In this document: piece by piece, positions 9,295 through 18,905 of the stretch
Layout of the letters: every line of letters starts with the position of its first letter
Position numbering within the stretch: position 1 is the stretch's first letter
From: Variovorax paradoxus
Lineage (GTDB): Bacteria > Pseudomonadota > Gammaproteobacteria > Burkholderiales > Burkholderiaceae_C
Length of the DNA: 64,000 nucleotides
Direction: 5' to 3'
NCBI RefSeq assembly: GCF_030815855.1
Contig: NZ_JAUSXG010000001.1
Coordinates: forward strand, 3,782,001-3,846,000
Program-made: the position numbers and the translations under genes
Notes under the pieces: model-generated
Databases searched by the model: none
Told to the model about the DNA's origin: nothing
What the model saw: the letters and a program-made list of their open reading frames with translations, nothing else

Positions 9295-10578
9295 TCAGAC
9301 CTTCTCGGTCTGCGCCGCGCGCTTCCAGGCCGCAGCGGCCTGCTCCGCGTCGCCGCGCGTTTCGGCCAACTCGGCCAATGCCAGCCATGCACGGCGATAA
9401 AGATCGGTGTCCTGCAGGCCCAGGCCCGCCTGCATGAGCAGCTGCTGGGCCTTGCCCCACAGCTGGCGTTTCATGCAGGCCATGCCGGCCAGGTATTGCA
9501 GGTTCGGATCGCTCGGATTGTTACGTTGCGCCGATTCGATGCGGGCGAGCCAATCAGCATCGACCGAATCGAGCCCGGCCTCGAGCGCGCGGGCCATCTT
9601 GACGCGCAGCGCATCGCCGAGACCCCGGGGCTGCGACACCATCCGCTCCCAGGCCGGCAGCAGCCAACCGCGCGCCGATGCCAGGTCACCGCGCAGCGCG
9701 ACCATGCGCTGCGCGGCATGGATCGCCACCTCGGGCATTTCGCGCTCGGCCGCATCGAGCTCGGCCCAGGCGCGCAGCAGTTGCGCCGGGTCATGCGCAC
9801 CGGACAGCAGTTCGGTGGCCAGGCCGCGGACGATGCTCTGCGCCGCGGCATCGGAAAACGCGCGGTGCTTGGCGAGCAGGCGTGCCGTTTCCAGCGCTTC
9901 GAGCGTGCGCCGATCCTGGCGCGCCGCTTTCAGGCGAATGCGCAATGCGAGCGTTCGCCGCTGCACGCCTTGGGGAAGCTCCTCGAGCCGCGTCAATGCG
10001 CCGGCGGGGTCGCGGTCTTCGAGCGCCCAGCGCGCGGCGCGCAGTTGCACGCCCTCGCGCGCCTCCGGGCTTGCCAGCATGATGCGGTCCGCGCTTTCGT
10101 TGAGGGCTTGCTGCAGATGGGCGTCCCGCGCCGGCCGGTCCTGCAGCGCCTGCGCGCTCTCGGCGGCCAGCAAATGCGAGATCACGCGGACCTGCTGCGC
10201 CTGCGGAAGATCGGCGCCCAAGGCCGCCAGCGTTTTCTCCTGCACCAGCGCAGCCTGCGCGGCCTTGCGTGCGCGCGAGAAACGCCCCGACAGCAGTTGC
10301 ACCATCGCGTCGAGCAAAGCCGTATGCAGGGTGCGCTCCTTCTGCTGCAGCCGCCACTGGCGTGCCTGGGTCGGAAGAGAGAACAACGCCGACAGCCCGC
10401 GCAGCGCAAGGTGCAGCAGAACGAAGGCACCGAGCAGGATCACCAGCACCAGGTTCAGCGAAAGATCGACCCGCCATGGCGGCCAGAACACCGTGATCGT
10501 GCCCTGGTTGTTGCCGGCAAACAGCGCCACCGCCGCGGCGATGGCGAACAGCGCCAGAAGCCAGAGGGCCGCCCGCAT
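9295..10578 (-). CDS. hemY: HemY, membrane-anchored TPR protein of heme synthesis
   Basis: A 427-residue protein with two N-terminal membrane segments (about 2-20 and 38-62) and a long helical TPR-like remainder rich in Ala/Leu/Arg. This matches proteobacterial HemY, an inner-membrane protein encoded with hemX and hemD and needed for normal heme synthesis; its biochemical role is not settled. It is distinct from the Gram-positive protoporphyrinogen oxidase also called HemY. ATG 10578 is two bases after the hemX stop; the upstream continuation of this frame is out-of-frame hemX. Last gene of hemC-hemD-hemX-hemY. Confidence 0.9.
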   Translation of the reverse strand: MRAALWLLALFAIAAAVALFAGNNQGTITVFWPPWRVDLSLNLVLVILLGAFVLLHLALRGLSALFSLPTQARQWRLQQKERTLHTALLDAMVQLLSGRFSRARKAAQAALVQEKTLAALGADLPQAQQVRVISHLLAAESAQALQDRPARDAHLQQALNESADRIMLASPEAREGVQLRAARWALEDRDPAGALTRLEELPQGVQRRTLALRIRLKAARQDRRTLEALETARLLAKHRAFSDAAAQSIVRGLATELLSGAHDPAQLLRAWAELDAAEREMPEVAIHAAQRMVALRGDLASARGWLLPAWERMVSQPRGLGDALRVKMARALEAGLDSVDADWLARIESAQRNNPSDPNLQYLAGMACMKRQLWGKAQQLLMQAGLGLQDTDLYRRAWLALAELAETRGDAEQAAAAWKRAAQTEKV

Positions 10579-10580
10579 GA

Positions 10581-11672
10581 TCAGCGTCCCGCCGCTGCGG
10601 TTGCCAGCGCGGCCAGCGTGTCGTCGATGCGCGGAGGTTCGGAGGTTTTCACCTGTGCCTGCAGCTGCTGCAGCAGCGTGGCCGCCGCCTGCGTGCGGCG
10701 CGACGCAGGGTCGAAATAGCGGTTCAGCGATGCGGACACCGTGGCGAGTTCGCTGCGCGCGGTATCCACCTGCCGGGACAAAAGCGAAAGCCGCGCATTG
10801 AGCAGCTTGAGCTTGAGGTTCTCGCGCAGGAAGTAGGTCTGGTCGGGCGCCAGCAGCACCGCTTCGGGCCGCTCGATGCGGCCGACACGTACCAGCGATC
10901 GGACTTCGGCGCGCACCGTCAGGAGCGCCCGCTCCCACCAGGCCGCATCGGCCGGAATCGGTTCGGGCTGCCAGGCGTTGAGCCCGGCACCGCGCGTGGC
11001 CACGGCATTGAGCGGCGGCAGGTCGTCCACGCTGCGCATCAGTTCGTCGAGTTTCTGCAGTGCCTCGCCGCTGTCGACGCTCGCGCTGCTGCGCAACCGG
11101 TCGGCGTCGCGCTGCATGGCGCGCTGCAACGGCGCGAGCCGGGGTTGCGCAGCGCGCGCGATGCGCAAATCGCCCGACTTGAGCGCTGCGAGCAATGGCT
11201 CCGCGTTGCCCGTGACTTGGGCCTGCTGCAGGGCAAGACGCACGGCGGATTCAATATCGACCACGAGGTTCTCGTCGCGCGAACGCGAGAGGCTTTGCAT
11301 CAGCTCTTCAAGCTGCGAGCGCTGCAACGCAACTTCGGCGACACGCGTTTCGGTGAGCGCGGCGCGTGCCGCGGTGTCGCGCACGGTGTCCATGGCCTGC
11401 CGGGCGAGCGTGCGCGCCTCGAGCGACTGGGCCTGCGCATCGGCGCTCTGGCGTGCGAGTTGCTCTTGCATGCCGCTGACTTTCTGCCAGAGTGCAATGG
11501 CTATCACGAGCGCCAGCAGCGACACGATGGCGAGCAGGCCAAAGCCGATGCGGGAGAGCGTCACCGCGGCCGCCGCGAGCGATTCCGGCGACTGCGGCAC
11601 CACGAGCGTGGCGGGCACCGGCGCGGCGGCAGATGGGGGGGAGAAGTCGTCGGACGGAGACGCGGCACTCAT
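10581..11672 (-). CDS. hemX: HemX, uroporphyrinogen-III C-methyltransferase-like membrane protein
   Basis: A 363-residue bitopic membrane protein: Ala/Pro-rich N-terminus, one transmembrane segment at about residues 42-64, then a long alpha-helical coiled-coil periplasmic region and a helical C-terminus. It matches the proteobacterial HemX family, which is annotated by homology to methyltransferases but lacks an obvious SAM site. ATG 11672 overlaps the hemD stop by 4 bases (ATGA), indicating coupling. Its function is probably structural in a membrane heme-synthesis complex together with HemY. Confidence 0.9.
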   Translation of the reverse strand: MSAASPSDDFSPPSAAAPVPATLVVPQSPESLAAAAVTLSRIGFGLLAIVSLLALVIAIALWQKVSGMQEQLARQSADAQAQSLEARTLARQAMDTVRDTAARAALTETRVAEVALQRSQLEELMQSLSRSRDENLVVDIESAVRLALQQAQVTGNAEPLLAALKSGDLRIARAAQPRLAPLQRAMQRDADRLRSSASVDSGEALQKLDELMRSVDDLPPLNAVATRGAGLNAWQPEPIPADAAWWERALLTVRAEVRSLVRVGRIERPEAVLLAPDQTYFLRENLKLKLLNARLSLLSRQVDTARSELATVSASLNRYFDPASRRTQAAATLLQQLQAQVKTSEPPRIDDTLAALATAAAGR

Positions 11673-12445
11673 GTGAAGGATTCTATCGACGCGATCAGGG
11701 CCTCACGCAGCGGCGTACACACGCGCACCGAACCGAATCCCGCGGCCCGCGCGGCTTCTCCGATGCGCGCGTGGGTGGTCAACGCGCCGGCCGCCTGCCA
11801 GCCGGTGCCGGGCATCGCCTGCCGCAGATTGGAGATCGCCTCGGAACTGCTGAACAACCAGACCGCGCGCCCCGCGGCACCCTCGAGCGCAATCGCACGC
11901 TCCTCGTCGCCGAAGAATGGCGCGAGCCGGCGGTAGGCGACCACCGTGTCGCGCAGGCCACGCGCGGTTTCGATCTCGTTGGCGAGCCAGTCGCGTCCAT
12001 TCGGATCGCCGGCCGCGTCACCGCCGCGCACGATCAGCACGCGCACGCCGGCAGAGACCTGGCCTCTCACCCGTTCCCACAATGCCTCGGAGTCGAAGCG
12101 CACCGCATCGGCCGGCGGCGCGTCGATGGCTTCATCCGGCACGCCGGCACGCCGCAAGGCACGCGCCGTGCCTGGTCCTGTGGCCCAGAAGCGCGAACCG
12201 GTCGCGGCGACCTTGTTTCTGTCGGCGTGAAGAAAGAAGTGCTCGACGGCCGCGGCGCTCACGAACATCAGCGCCGCATAGTCCGGCAAACGGTTCCAGG
12301 CCGCGCGCAGCGGTTCAGCGTCTGCCGCCGGTTCGATGACGATCAGCGGCAGCGCCACCGCTTTCAGCCCCGCGGCGCGAAATTCGCTCACCCACTGCGC
12401 GGCTTCGCGCGCTGGCCGCGTGACGATGACGGGCTTCGCGGCCAT
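11669..12445 (-). CDS. hemD: Uroporphyrinogen-III synthase
   Basis: A 258-residue HemD that closes and inverts ring D of hydroxymethylbilane to give uroporphyrinogen III. The family is poorly conserved, but the N-terminal [21 protein letters not shown], the [11 protein letters not shown] segment, the [11 protein letters not shown] turn and the [12 protein letters not shown] segment are all typical. The start at 12445 is chosen because it gives the standard N-terminus and a purine-rich AGAGAAG just upstream; the same frame continues further 5' only as hemC in the wrong frame. It lies 17 bases after the hemC stop. Confidence 0.93.
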   Translation of the reverse strand: MAAKPVIVTRPAREAAQWVSEFRAAGLKAVALPLIVIEPAADAEPLRAAWNRLPDYAALMFVSAAAVEHFFLHADRNKVAATGSRFWATGPGTARALRRAGVPDEAIDAPPADAVRFDSEALWERVRGQVSAGVRVLIVRGGDAAGDPNGRDWLANEIETARGLRDTVVAYRRLAPFFGDEERAIALEGAAGRAVWLFSSSEAISNLRQAMPGTGWQAAGALTTHARIGEAARAAGFGSVRVCTPLREALIASIESFT

Positions 12446-12462
12446 CTTCTCTCGGGCGGTGT

Positions 12463-13389
12463 TCAGCGGGCGCCGGCGTTGCGCAGCAAGTCGGCGGCTC
12501 GTTCGCCGAGCGCGCCGGCCTGCGTGAAGTCGGGCGCTTCGGCTTGCGCATGAACCCGCACCAGCGCCGCGCTGCCTTCGGGGTCGCCCCACGCGGCATC
12601 GATGCGCAGCGTACCGTCGGCCTGCCAGCGCGCGTGCGCCGCCAGCGGCATCGAGCAGCTGCCGCCCATCGAACGGCTCACCGCGCGCTCGGCGGCGGTG
12701 GCCAGCCAATCGCCCCGGTTCGACAGCGAAGCCAGCAATGCGATCAGGTCGGCGCGGTCGGCCCGCACCTCGATGCCGAGCGCGCCCTGCCCCGCGGCCG
12801 GCAGCATGGTGTCGGGATCGAAGGCGACCCGAATGCGCCCTTCGAGGCCGAGCCGCTTGAGCCCGGCCGCCGCGAGCACGATGGCGTCGTACTGGCCTTC
12901 GTCGAGCTTGCGCAAGCGCGTGTCGAGATTGCCGCGCAACGGCTCGATGCGCAGATCGGGCCGCATGGCCCGCAGCAGCACCACGCGCCGAAGGCTGGAC
13001 GTACCGACGATCGCGCCCTGCGGCAATTCTTCGAGCGAGGCATAGCGGGGCGACACCAGCGCATCGCGCGGGTCTTCGCGCTCCAGCACGCAGGCCAGGA
13101 CAAAGCCCTCGGGCAAATCCATTGGCACGTCCTTGAGCGAATGCACCGCGATGTCGGCGCGGCCTTCCTCGAGGGCGAGTTCGAGCTCCTTCACGAAGAG
13201 GCCCTTGCCGCCCACCTTGCTGAGCGACTTGTCGAGGATCTGGTCGCCCCGCGTGGTCATGCCCAGCAGGCTGACCGTGTGGCCTCTTTCCTGCAGCAGC
13301 GCTTGCACGTGTTCGGCCTGCCACAGGGCCAGCCGGCTTTCGCGCGTGGCGATCACGATATTGCTCAAGATCGCTCCCAAAAAGTACAT
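12463..13389 (-). CDS. hemC: Hydroxymethylbilane synthase (porphobilinogen deaminase)
   Basis: A 308-residue enzyme that polymerises four porphobilinogens. [16 protein letters not shown], the VHSLKDVPM motif with its catalytic Asp-containing region, TSSLRR and RGNLDTRL are all present, and the dipyrromethane-attachment cysteine is in [13 protein letters not shown]. The ATG at 13389 has GAGG eight bases upstream. An alternative TTG at 13368 (giving the usual [11 protein letters not shown]-terminus) has GGGAG just upstream and may be the true start. First gene of hemCDXY, divergent from ppc across 81 bases that include the palindrome ATGCTAGCAT. Confidence 0.95.
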   Translation of the reverse strand: MYFLGAILSNIVIATRESRLALWQAEHVQALLQERGHTVSLLGMTTRGDQILDKSLSKVGGKGLFVKELELALEEGRADIAVHSLKDVPMDLPEGFVLACVLEREDPRDALVSPRYASLEELPQGAIVGTSSLRRVVLLRAMRPDLRIEPLRGNLDTRLRKLDEGQYDAIVLAAAGLKRLGLEGRIRVAFDPDTMLPAAGQGALGIEVRADRADLIALLASLSNRGDWLATAAERAVSRSMGGSCSMPLAAHARWQADGTLRIDAAWGDPEGSAALVRVHAQAEAPDFTQAGALGERAADLLRNAGAR

Positions 13390-13470
13390 GTTTCAGACCT
13401 CTGGAATGCTAGCATGTTGCGCCGCAGCAACGCAGGCGACGTCTCCTTTCTAGTCCAGGAAAAACATCGA

Positions 13471-16317
13471 ATGAAAGCCAGCAAGACTCCTGCGCCTCCC
13501 AAGCGCCGGCAAGCCGAAGACCAGCCACTGATCGACGACATCCGGCTGTTGGGCCGCATCCTCGGCGACGTGATCCGCGAACAGGAGGGCGAGGAGAGTT
13601 ATGCGCTGGTCGAGAAGATTCGCACGCTGTCGGTGGCCTTCCGCCGCGACGCCGACCACACCGCCGATCGCGCGCTCAAGCAACTGCTCAAGGGCCTGAG
13701 CGCGGCCGAGACGGTGCGCGTGATTCGCGCGTTCACCTACTTCAGCCATCTGGCCAACCTGGCCGAAGACCGGCACCTGATCCGCCGCCGCACCGAGGTC
13801 GAGCGTGCCGGCGAAAGCGCCGACGGCGATCTGCAGACCGCCCTCGCGCGCATCCGCAAAGCCGGCATCAAGCCCGACGAGGTGGTGGAGTCCCTCGCGC
13901 ACAGCTACGTGTCGCCGGTGCTGACCGCGCACCCGACCGAAGTGCAGCGCAAGAGCATCCTGGACGCGGAGCGCGCCATTGCGCAATTGCTCACCACGCG
14001 CGACGAAATCAAGCTGCGCCAGAGCGCCTATGCGGGCAGCAAGGACGCCCTCACGCCGCTCGAATTTGCCGAGAACGAAACGCAAATGCGCATCCGCGTC
14101 ACGCAGATCTGGCAGACGCGCCTGCTGCGTTTTTCCAAGCTCACCGTGGCCGACGAGATCGAGAACGCGCTGAGCTATTACGAAGCCACCTTCCTGCGCG
14201 AAATTCCGCGTGTCTACGCCGATCTCGAAAAGGCATTGGGCCAGGGCGGCACGGTGCCTTCGGTGGCGCCCTTCTTGCGCATGGGCCAGTGGATCGGCGG
14301 CGACCGCGACGGCAATCCCAACGTCACGGCCGAAACCCTCGAATACGCGCTTCGCCGCCAGGCCGAACTGGCACTGCGCCACTACCTCACCGAGGTGCAT
14401 TACCTCGGCGGCGAGCTCTCGCTCTCCGCCGCGCTGGTGGATGTGTCGGTCGAGATGCAGGCGCTGGCCGAGCGCTCGCCCGATACCAGCGAACACCGCA
14501 AGGACGAACCCTACCGCCGGGCACTCACCGGCGTGTACGCGCGGCTTGCTGCCACGCTGCGCGACCTCACGGGTGGTGAAGCGGCGCGCCATGCCGTGCC
14601 GCCGCAGAACCCCTACGCCGCGGCCGAGGAATTCCTGGCCGACCTGCATACGCTGGAACAGTCGCTGGCCGAAAAGCACGGCAGCATCTTGGCCGCACCG
14701 CGGCTGCGGCCGTTGATTCGCGCGGTCGAAGTGTTCGGTTTCCACCTGGCGACGGTCGACCTGCGCCAAAGCTCCGACAAGCACGAGGCCGTGATCGCCG
14801 AGCTGCTCGCCACCGCACGCATCGAGCCCGCCTACGCCTCGCTGGACGAAGAAGCCAAGCAGCAGTTGCTGCTCAAGCTGCTCGACGACGCACGTCCGCT
14901 GCGCGTGCCCGACGCCGAGTATTCGCCGCTGGCACAGAGCGAACTCGCGATCTTCGCGGCCGCGCGCACGGCGCGTGCGCGATACGGCGCAGCAGCCATC
15001 CGCCACTACATCATCAGCCACACCGAAACGGTGAGCGACCTGCTGGAGGCGCTGCTGCTGCAAAAGGAAGTGGGCCTCTTGCGCGGCGCGATGAACGGCA
15101 ACGCGACCTGCGACCTGATCGTGGTGCCGCTGTTCGAAACCATCGAAGACCTGCGCAACGCCGCGCCCATCGTGCGCGCCTTCTACGCCCTGCCCGGCAT
15201 TGCCGCGCTGGTGGAACGCTCGGGCGCCGAACAGGACGTGATGCTCGGCTACAGCGACAGCAACAAGGACGGCGGCATTTTCACGAGCAATTGGGAGCTC
15301 TACCGCGCCGGCACCGCACTGGTGGCGCTGTTCGACGAGCTCAACAAGAAGAAGAAAACCAACTTGATTCGCCTGCGCATGTTCCATGGCCGCGGCGGCA
15401 CGGTGGGACGCGGCGGCGGCCCGAGCTACCAGGCCATCCTCGCGCAGCCGCCGGGCACGGTGCGCGGACAGATTCGCCTCACCGAGCAGGGCGAGGTCAT
15501 CGGCTCGAAATACGCCAACCGCGAAATCGGCCGGCGCAACCTCGAAACGCTGGTCGCCGCCACGCTCGAAGCCACGCTGCTGCCGCAGGGCAAGTCCGCG
15601 CCGTCGACTTTTCTTTCGGCAGCCGGCGAGCTGTCGACGGCGAGCATGGCGGCGTACCGCAAGCTGGTGTACGAAACCCCCGGCTTCGGCGACTACTTCT
15701 TCGGCTCCACGCCGATCCGCGAGATCGCGGAACTCAACATCGGCTCGCGCCCCGCATCACGCAACCCGAGCCACAAGATCGACGATCTGCGCGCCGTGCC
15801 GTGGAGCTTCAGCTGGGGCCAGTGCCGGCTCACCATTCCGGGCTGGTTCGGGTTCGGATCGGGCGTGGAGCAGTTCCTCGCTGCGGCCGGCACCCCGGCG
15901 GGCCGCAAGGAACGCGTGGCGCTGCTGCGCCGCATGTATGTGCAGTGGCCGTTCTTTCGCACCCTGCTCTCCAACATGGACATGGTGCTGGCCAAGAGCG
16001 ACCTCGCACTCGCGTCGCGCTATGCCGAACTGGTGAACGACCGCAAGCTGCGCCAGAAGGTGTTCTCGATGATCGATGCCGAATGGCACCGCACCTCCGA
16101 TGCGCTCACGCTGATCACCGGCGCGAAGCAGCGGCTCGAGGGCAATGCCGAAATGCAGCGCTCGGTGCGCCACCGCTTTCCGTACATCGACCCGCTGCAT
16201 CACCTGCAGGTCGAGCTGATGCGGCGCTACCGCGCGGGCGAAGGCGGCGAGCGGTTGCAGCGCGGCATCCACATCTCGATCAACGGCGTGGCGGCCGGCT
16301 TGCGCAACACGGGCTGA
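13471..16317 (+). CDS. ppc: Phosphoenolpyruvate carboxylase
   Basis: A 948-residue enzyme making oxaloacetate from PEP and bicarbonate, replenishing the TCA cycle. The first active-site motif [11 protein letters not shown] contains H154, the second is [14 protein letters not shown] (H639, R641), and [14 protein letters not shown] and [12 protein letters not shown] are also intact. The C-terminus ends in RNTG, the near-invariant tail that reaches the active site. ATG 13471 is preceded by AGGA; the frame is open for another 927 bases upstream but that is antisense hemC. It is divergent from hemC, a conserved neighbour pair in many Burkholderiales. Confidence 0.97.
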   Translation: MKASKTPAPPKRRQAEDQPLIDDIRLLGRILGDVIREQEGEESYALVEKIRTLSVAFRRDADHTADRALKQLLKGLSAAETVRVIRAFTYFSHLANLAEDRHLIRRRTEVERAGESADGDLQTALARIRKAGIKPDEVVESLAHSYVSPVLTAHPTEVQRKSILDAERAIAQLLTTRDEIKLRQSAYAGSKDALTPLEFAENETQMRIRVTQIWQTRLLRFSKLTVADEIENALSYYEATFLREIPRVYADLEKALGQGGTVPSVAPFLRMGQWIGGDRDGNPNVTAETLEYALRRQAELALRHYLTEVHYLGGELSLSAALVDVSVEMQALAERSPDTSEHRKDEPYRRALTGVYARLAATLRDLTGGEAARHAVPPQNPYAAAEEFLADLHTLEQSLAEKHGSILAAPRLRPLIRAVEVFGFHLATVDLRQSSDKHEAVIAELLATARIEPAYASLDEEAKQQLLLKLLDDARPLRVPDAEYSPLAQSELAIFAAARTARARYGAAAIRHYIISHTETVSDLLEALLLQKEVGLLRGAMNGNATCDLIVVPLFETIEDLRNAAPIVRAFYALPGIAALVERSGAEQDVMLGYSDSNKDGGIFTSNWELYRAGTALVALFDELNKKKKTNLIRLRMFHGRGGTVGRGGGPSYQAILAQPPGTVRGQIRLTEQGEVIGSKYANREIGRRNLETLVAATLEATLLPQGKSAPSTFLSAAGELSTASMAAYRKLVYETPGFGDYFFGSTPIREIAELNIGSRPASRNPSHKIDDLRAVPWSFSWGQCRLTIPGWFGFGSGVEQFLAAAGTPAGRKERVALLRRMYVQWPFFRTLLSNMDMVLAKSDLALASRYAELVNDRKLRQKVFSMIDAEWHRTSDALTLITGAKQRLEGNAEMQRSVRHRFPYIDPLHHLQVELMRRYRAGEGGERLQRGIHISINGVAAGLRNTG

Positions 16318-16348
16318 TGCGAATGAGGCCACAAGCAACCGCCCGCTC

Positions 16349-16876
16349 ATGAGCACCATCCAGTCCCGCCGCAAGCTCATCGTCGCCATCCTGCTCTGCG
16401 TCGCGGTCGGCGGAGGCCTCGTGCGGCACTACGCGACACCGGGCACGACCACGCGCGACATCGGCACGCTGCTGATGGTGCTCTGGGTGCCGATCATCGG
16501 CAACGTCATTGCCTGGCTCATCGGCAAGCTGCCGCGGCGTGCGCCACCCGCTCAGCCTGCGACCTTCGACGCGGCGCGCGCATTCACGCGGCATCTTTCG
16601 GTCGAGCTCACGCTGCGCCCGCCGGCGCTGCCTTCGCACGACGTGCCGCTGGCCGCCGGCGAGTACCGCTGCGCGCTGGTGGTCGACAACGAAGGTTTTT
16701 CCGCGCGCTGGCTCGTGCCGCACGGAACGCAGCTCGAACGCGGAAAGCCGCATGCGCTCGACATCGAGTTGCTGGCGCCGGACATCGCACGGGCCAGGTT
16801 TCCCGTGGGTGCGGCCTTTCGTGTACTGGTGGACGACTCGTTCATCGCCGACGGCCGGGTCTTGTCGGCCCGGTAG
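16349..16876 (+). CDS. Uncharacterised small membrane protein
   Basis: I do not recognise this 175-residue protein. It has two N-terminal hydrophobic segments (about 9-30 and 37-58) followed by a soluble beta-rich region of about 110 residues, probably cytoplasmic if both segments span the membrane. It starts 31 bases after ppc on the same strand and may be co-transcribed. The soluble part contains repeated beta-strand-like stretches (EYRCALVVDNEGFSARWLV) and no catalytic motif I can name. Codon use matches the neighbours. It is likely real given length, composition and the perfect palindrome shortly after its stop. Confidence 0.65.
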   Translation: MSTIQSRRKLIVAILLCVAVGGGLVRHYATPGTTTRDIGTLLMVLWVPIIGNVIAWLIGKLPRRAPPAQPATFDAARAFTRHLSVELTLRPPALPSHDVPLAAGEYRCALVVDNEGFSARWLVPHGTQLERGKPHALDIELLAPDIARARFPVGAAFRVLVDDSFIADGRVLSAR

Positions 16877-16883
16877 CGAAGCC

Positions 16884-16901
16884 GGGTGGCGATCGCCACC
16901 C
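16884..16901. repeat. Perfect 18-bp palindrome after the ppc-linked gene
   Basis: GGGTGGCG and CGCCACCC are arms around AT, a perfect dyad 7 bases after the stop codon. There is no T-run, so it could be a transcript-end hairpin without intrinsic termination, or a protein-binding site. Confidence 0.45.
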
Positions 16902-17052
16902 TCATGACGGCTCGAACCGGCACTCGACCGCCACCCGATCGCCATCCGATCGCAAAGGGGCCGATTGTTCGCCCTGGGGAAACTGACTACTGCCCTGAGG
17001 CCCCTTTGTCACGAAGGCATCCGCTTCGACACTGGACGGCCTTTCGCAACAA

Positions 17053-17083
17053 CGCATCGGCGCGCGCTTTTTTGGCCGATGCG
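17053..17083. promoter_or_regulatory. Inverted repeat upstream of MFS gene
   Basis: CGCATCGGC at 17053-17061 and GCCGATGCG at 17075-17083 are perfect 9-base arms with a 13-base spacer, ending 17 bases before the ATG at 17101. This could be an operator for the transporter or a leader hairpin near its ribosome-binding site. No regulator gene remains intact next to it. Confidence 0.4.
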
Positions 17084-17100
17084 ACTCCAGGACCTTTCTC

Positions 17101-18357
17101 ATGATGAATTCACCCACCGGCAACCCCTGCGTGGACGATCTGGCACGCGAGCCGGCCAGGACGACCCGCTCCGCCTGGCTGGCCGTCGGCTCGATTGCCG
17201 TCGGCACCTTCGCAATGGTTTCGACCGAGTTCATGCCCATCGGCCTGCTGACCGACATCGCTCGAGGGCTCAATGTGTCCGACGGCACGGCCGGGCTCAT
17301 GATCACCATGCCCGGCGTCCTCGCGGCCTTCGCCGGACCGGGGCTGATCGTCGCTTCGGGCCGGCTCGACCGGCGCACCGTGCTGATCGCGCTCACCACG
17401 CTGCTGATCGCCTCGAACCTGCTGGCCGCCTTTGCGCCCAACTTTGCCACCATGCTGATCGCCCGGCTCATGCTCGGCCTGTGCGTGGGCGGCTTCTGGA
17501 CCTTTGCGCCGGCCGCGGCCACGCAGCTGGTGCCGGAGGCCTCGAAGGCGCGCGCCATGTCGCTGGTGCTGGCGGGCGTGTCGGCCGCCACGGTGCTCGG
17601 CGTGCCCGCAGGTTCGTTCCTCGGAACGCTGTTCGGCTGGCGCGCCTCGTTCGCGGTCACCGGCGCGCTTGCAGCGGCCGTGCTGCTGGTGCAGCTGTGG
17701 CTGCTGCCCGCGATACCGCCGCTGCGCGCCATCGGCGCACGCGACCTGCTCACGCCGTTGACGCGCCGCATGGCGCAGGTGGGCCTGCTTGCGGTGCTGT
17801 TCTTCATTGCCGGCCACTTCGCCGCCTACACCTATCTGAAGCCGCTGCTGCAGCAGGTGTTCGGCCTGGCGCCGCACTCCGTCTCCATGCTGCTGCTGGT
17901 GTACGGCGCCGTGGGGTTCATCGGCACCTTTCTCGGCGGCAGCCTGGTGGCGCGCAGCGTGCGCGGCACCACCCTGCTCGCGGCGCTGATGCTCGCCACG
18001 GCGCTGCTGCTCTCGACGGTGATCGGCAGCGGCATCGTGGCGGGCGCGGTCGTGGTCTTCATCTGGGGCGTGGCTTTCGGCCTGATTCCGGTGGCGCTCA
18101 CGGGCTGGATGATGGAAGCGGTGCCCGACGCACCCGAAGCCGGCCAGGCACTGCTCGTGAGCGGCTTCCAGGTGGCGATTGCTTCCGGCGCGCTGATCGG
18201 CGGCGTGACGGTCGACAACTACGGCATCTCGAGCGCGATGGTGCTCAGCGGCGCGCTGGTGCTGGTTGCCGCGCTCATCGTCGGCACACTCGGTCGCGCG
18301 CGCGGCGGCGCGGCGCTGGCTACCTCTTCGCGGTCTTCGAGCTTTTCGCCGGAGTGA
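17101..18357 (+). CDS. MFS transporter, DHA1 (sugar/drug efflux type)
   Basis: A 418-residue, 12-segment major facilitator. FAMVSTEFMPIGLLTDIARGLNVS at the start is characteristic of the DHA1 family that includes arabinose and purine-nucleoside exporters (SotB/NepI-like), and SGRLDRRTVLI is motif A. LARLMLGLCVGGFWTFAP matches the fourth segment of that group. It reads as a proton-coupled exporter of an unknown small molecule. Its 3' end overlaps the antisense LysR remnant by 38 bases. The intergenic region upstream (16877-17100) contains two inverted repeats and no other gene I can defend. Confidence 0.85.
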   Translation: MMNSPTGNPCVDDLAREPARTTRSAWLAVGSIAVGTFAMVSTEFMPIGLLTDIARGLNVSDGTAGLMITMPGVLAAFAGPGLIVASGRLDRRTVLIALTTLLIASNLLAAFAPNFATMLIARLMLGLCVGGFWTFAPAAATQLVPEASKARAMSLVLAGVSAATVLGVPAGSFLGTLFGWRASFAVTGALAAAVLLVQLWLLPAIPPLRAIGARDLLTPLTRRMAQVGLLAVLFFIAGHFAAYTYLKPLLQQVFGLAPHSVSMLLLVYGAVGFIGTFLGGSLVARSVRGTTLLAALMLATALLLSTVIGSGIVAGAVVVFIWGVAFGLIPVALTGWMMEAVPDAPEAGQALLVSGFQVAIASGALIGGVTVDNYGISSAMVLSGALVLVAALIVGTLGRARGGAALATSSRSSSFSPE

Positions 18358-18706
18358 CCGGACTCCCCTTCTTGCCCGCCGCAAGAATCGCATCGAGCAC
18401 CACGCGCAGGGCCTTGCTGACCGGCTTGTCGCGCCGGATCACAATGGCCAGCGTGCGGTGCATGCCGGGGTTGAGGCGGCTTGTCTTCAAGTCGGGGTGG
18501 GCGCCGCGGCCCGCCATGGACATGCGCGGCACGATGCCGTAGCCCAGCAGCACCAGCGGCAGCGCGGCCAGGTCCGCGGGCCCCACGCGGGCTTTCGGCG
18601 GGGCGAGATCGCCGCGGCCGATGGCGACGAACTCGTCGTCGAGCACCGGCAGCACGTTCAGCGAGCGGCCCGCCGCCGGCAGCGTGACCAATGCAAGGTC
18701 GATGGT
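18320..18706 (-). pseudogene. LysR-family regulator, C-terminal remnant (5' end deleted)
   Basis: About 129 codons on the minus strand encode the second half of a LysR effector-binding domain: TIDLALVTLPAAG, then FVAIGRGDL, PLVLLGYG and a basic, Lys-rich tail. No helix-turn-helix domain exists upstream: at about 18706 the similarity stops abruptly and the frame runs into unrelated sequence that, on the other strand, encodes the end of an acetyltransferase. Roughly the first 140-150 residues of a normal LysR protein of about 300 are missing. It is almost certainly non-functional. Confidence 0.75.
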
Positions 18707-18905
18707 CGCGGTGGTCGGCAACAGTGCCAACGCCGGATCGCAACGCCTGCACGAAAGCCTCGGCTTCGAAACGGTGGGCGTGCTGCGCAACGTCGGCTTC
18801 AAGTTTGGGCAGTGGGTCGACACCGTGCTCATGCAACGGCCAATTACTCCCCCAGCAGCTCCCCGATCGGCTGCAGGTCTTCCACCCGGTCGCAGATCGA
18901 CTTGA
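18699..18905 (+). pseudogene. GNAT acetyltransferase (phosphinothricin-acetyltransferase-like), C-terminal remnant
   Basis: From about 18699 the plus strand encodes SMVAVVGNSANAGS, then RLHESLGFETVGVLRNVGFK and FGQWVDTVLMQR. This is the characteristic C-terminal third of Pat-type GNAT N-acetyltransferases (acetyl-CoA site and final strand). The N-terminal two thirds are absent; upstream the sequence is antisense LysR. The natural stop is also lost: the frame continues through the end of the AI-2E gene and stops at 18905. Recognisable similarity ends near 18843. The remnant abuts the LysR remnant with about 8 bases shared, marking a deletion joint. Confidence 0.75.

Noticed and set aside
12544..13470. 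N-terminal extension of the ppc frame
   Set aside because: The upstream part is antisense hemC; the canonical ppc N-terminus begins at 13471 with a ribosome-binding site.
16902..17060. A 50-codon minus-strand frame before the MFS gene that looks moderately protein-like (ends RVAVECRFEPS)
   Set aside because: No ribosome-binding site, no recognisable family, and it lies among inverted repeats; it could be a tiny remnant but I cannot support it.
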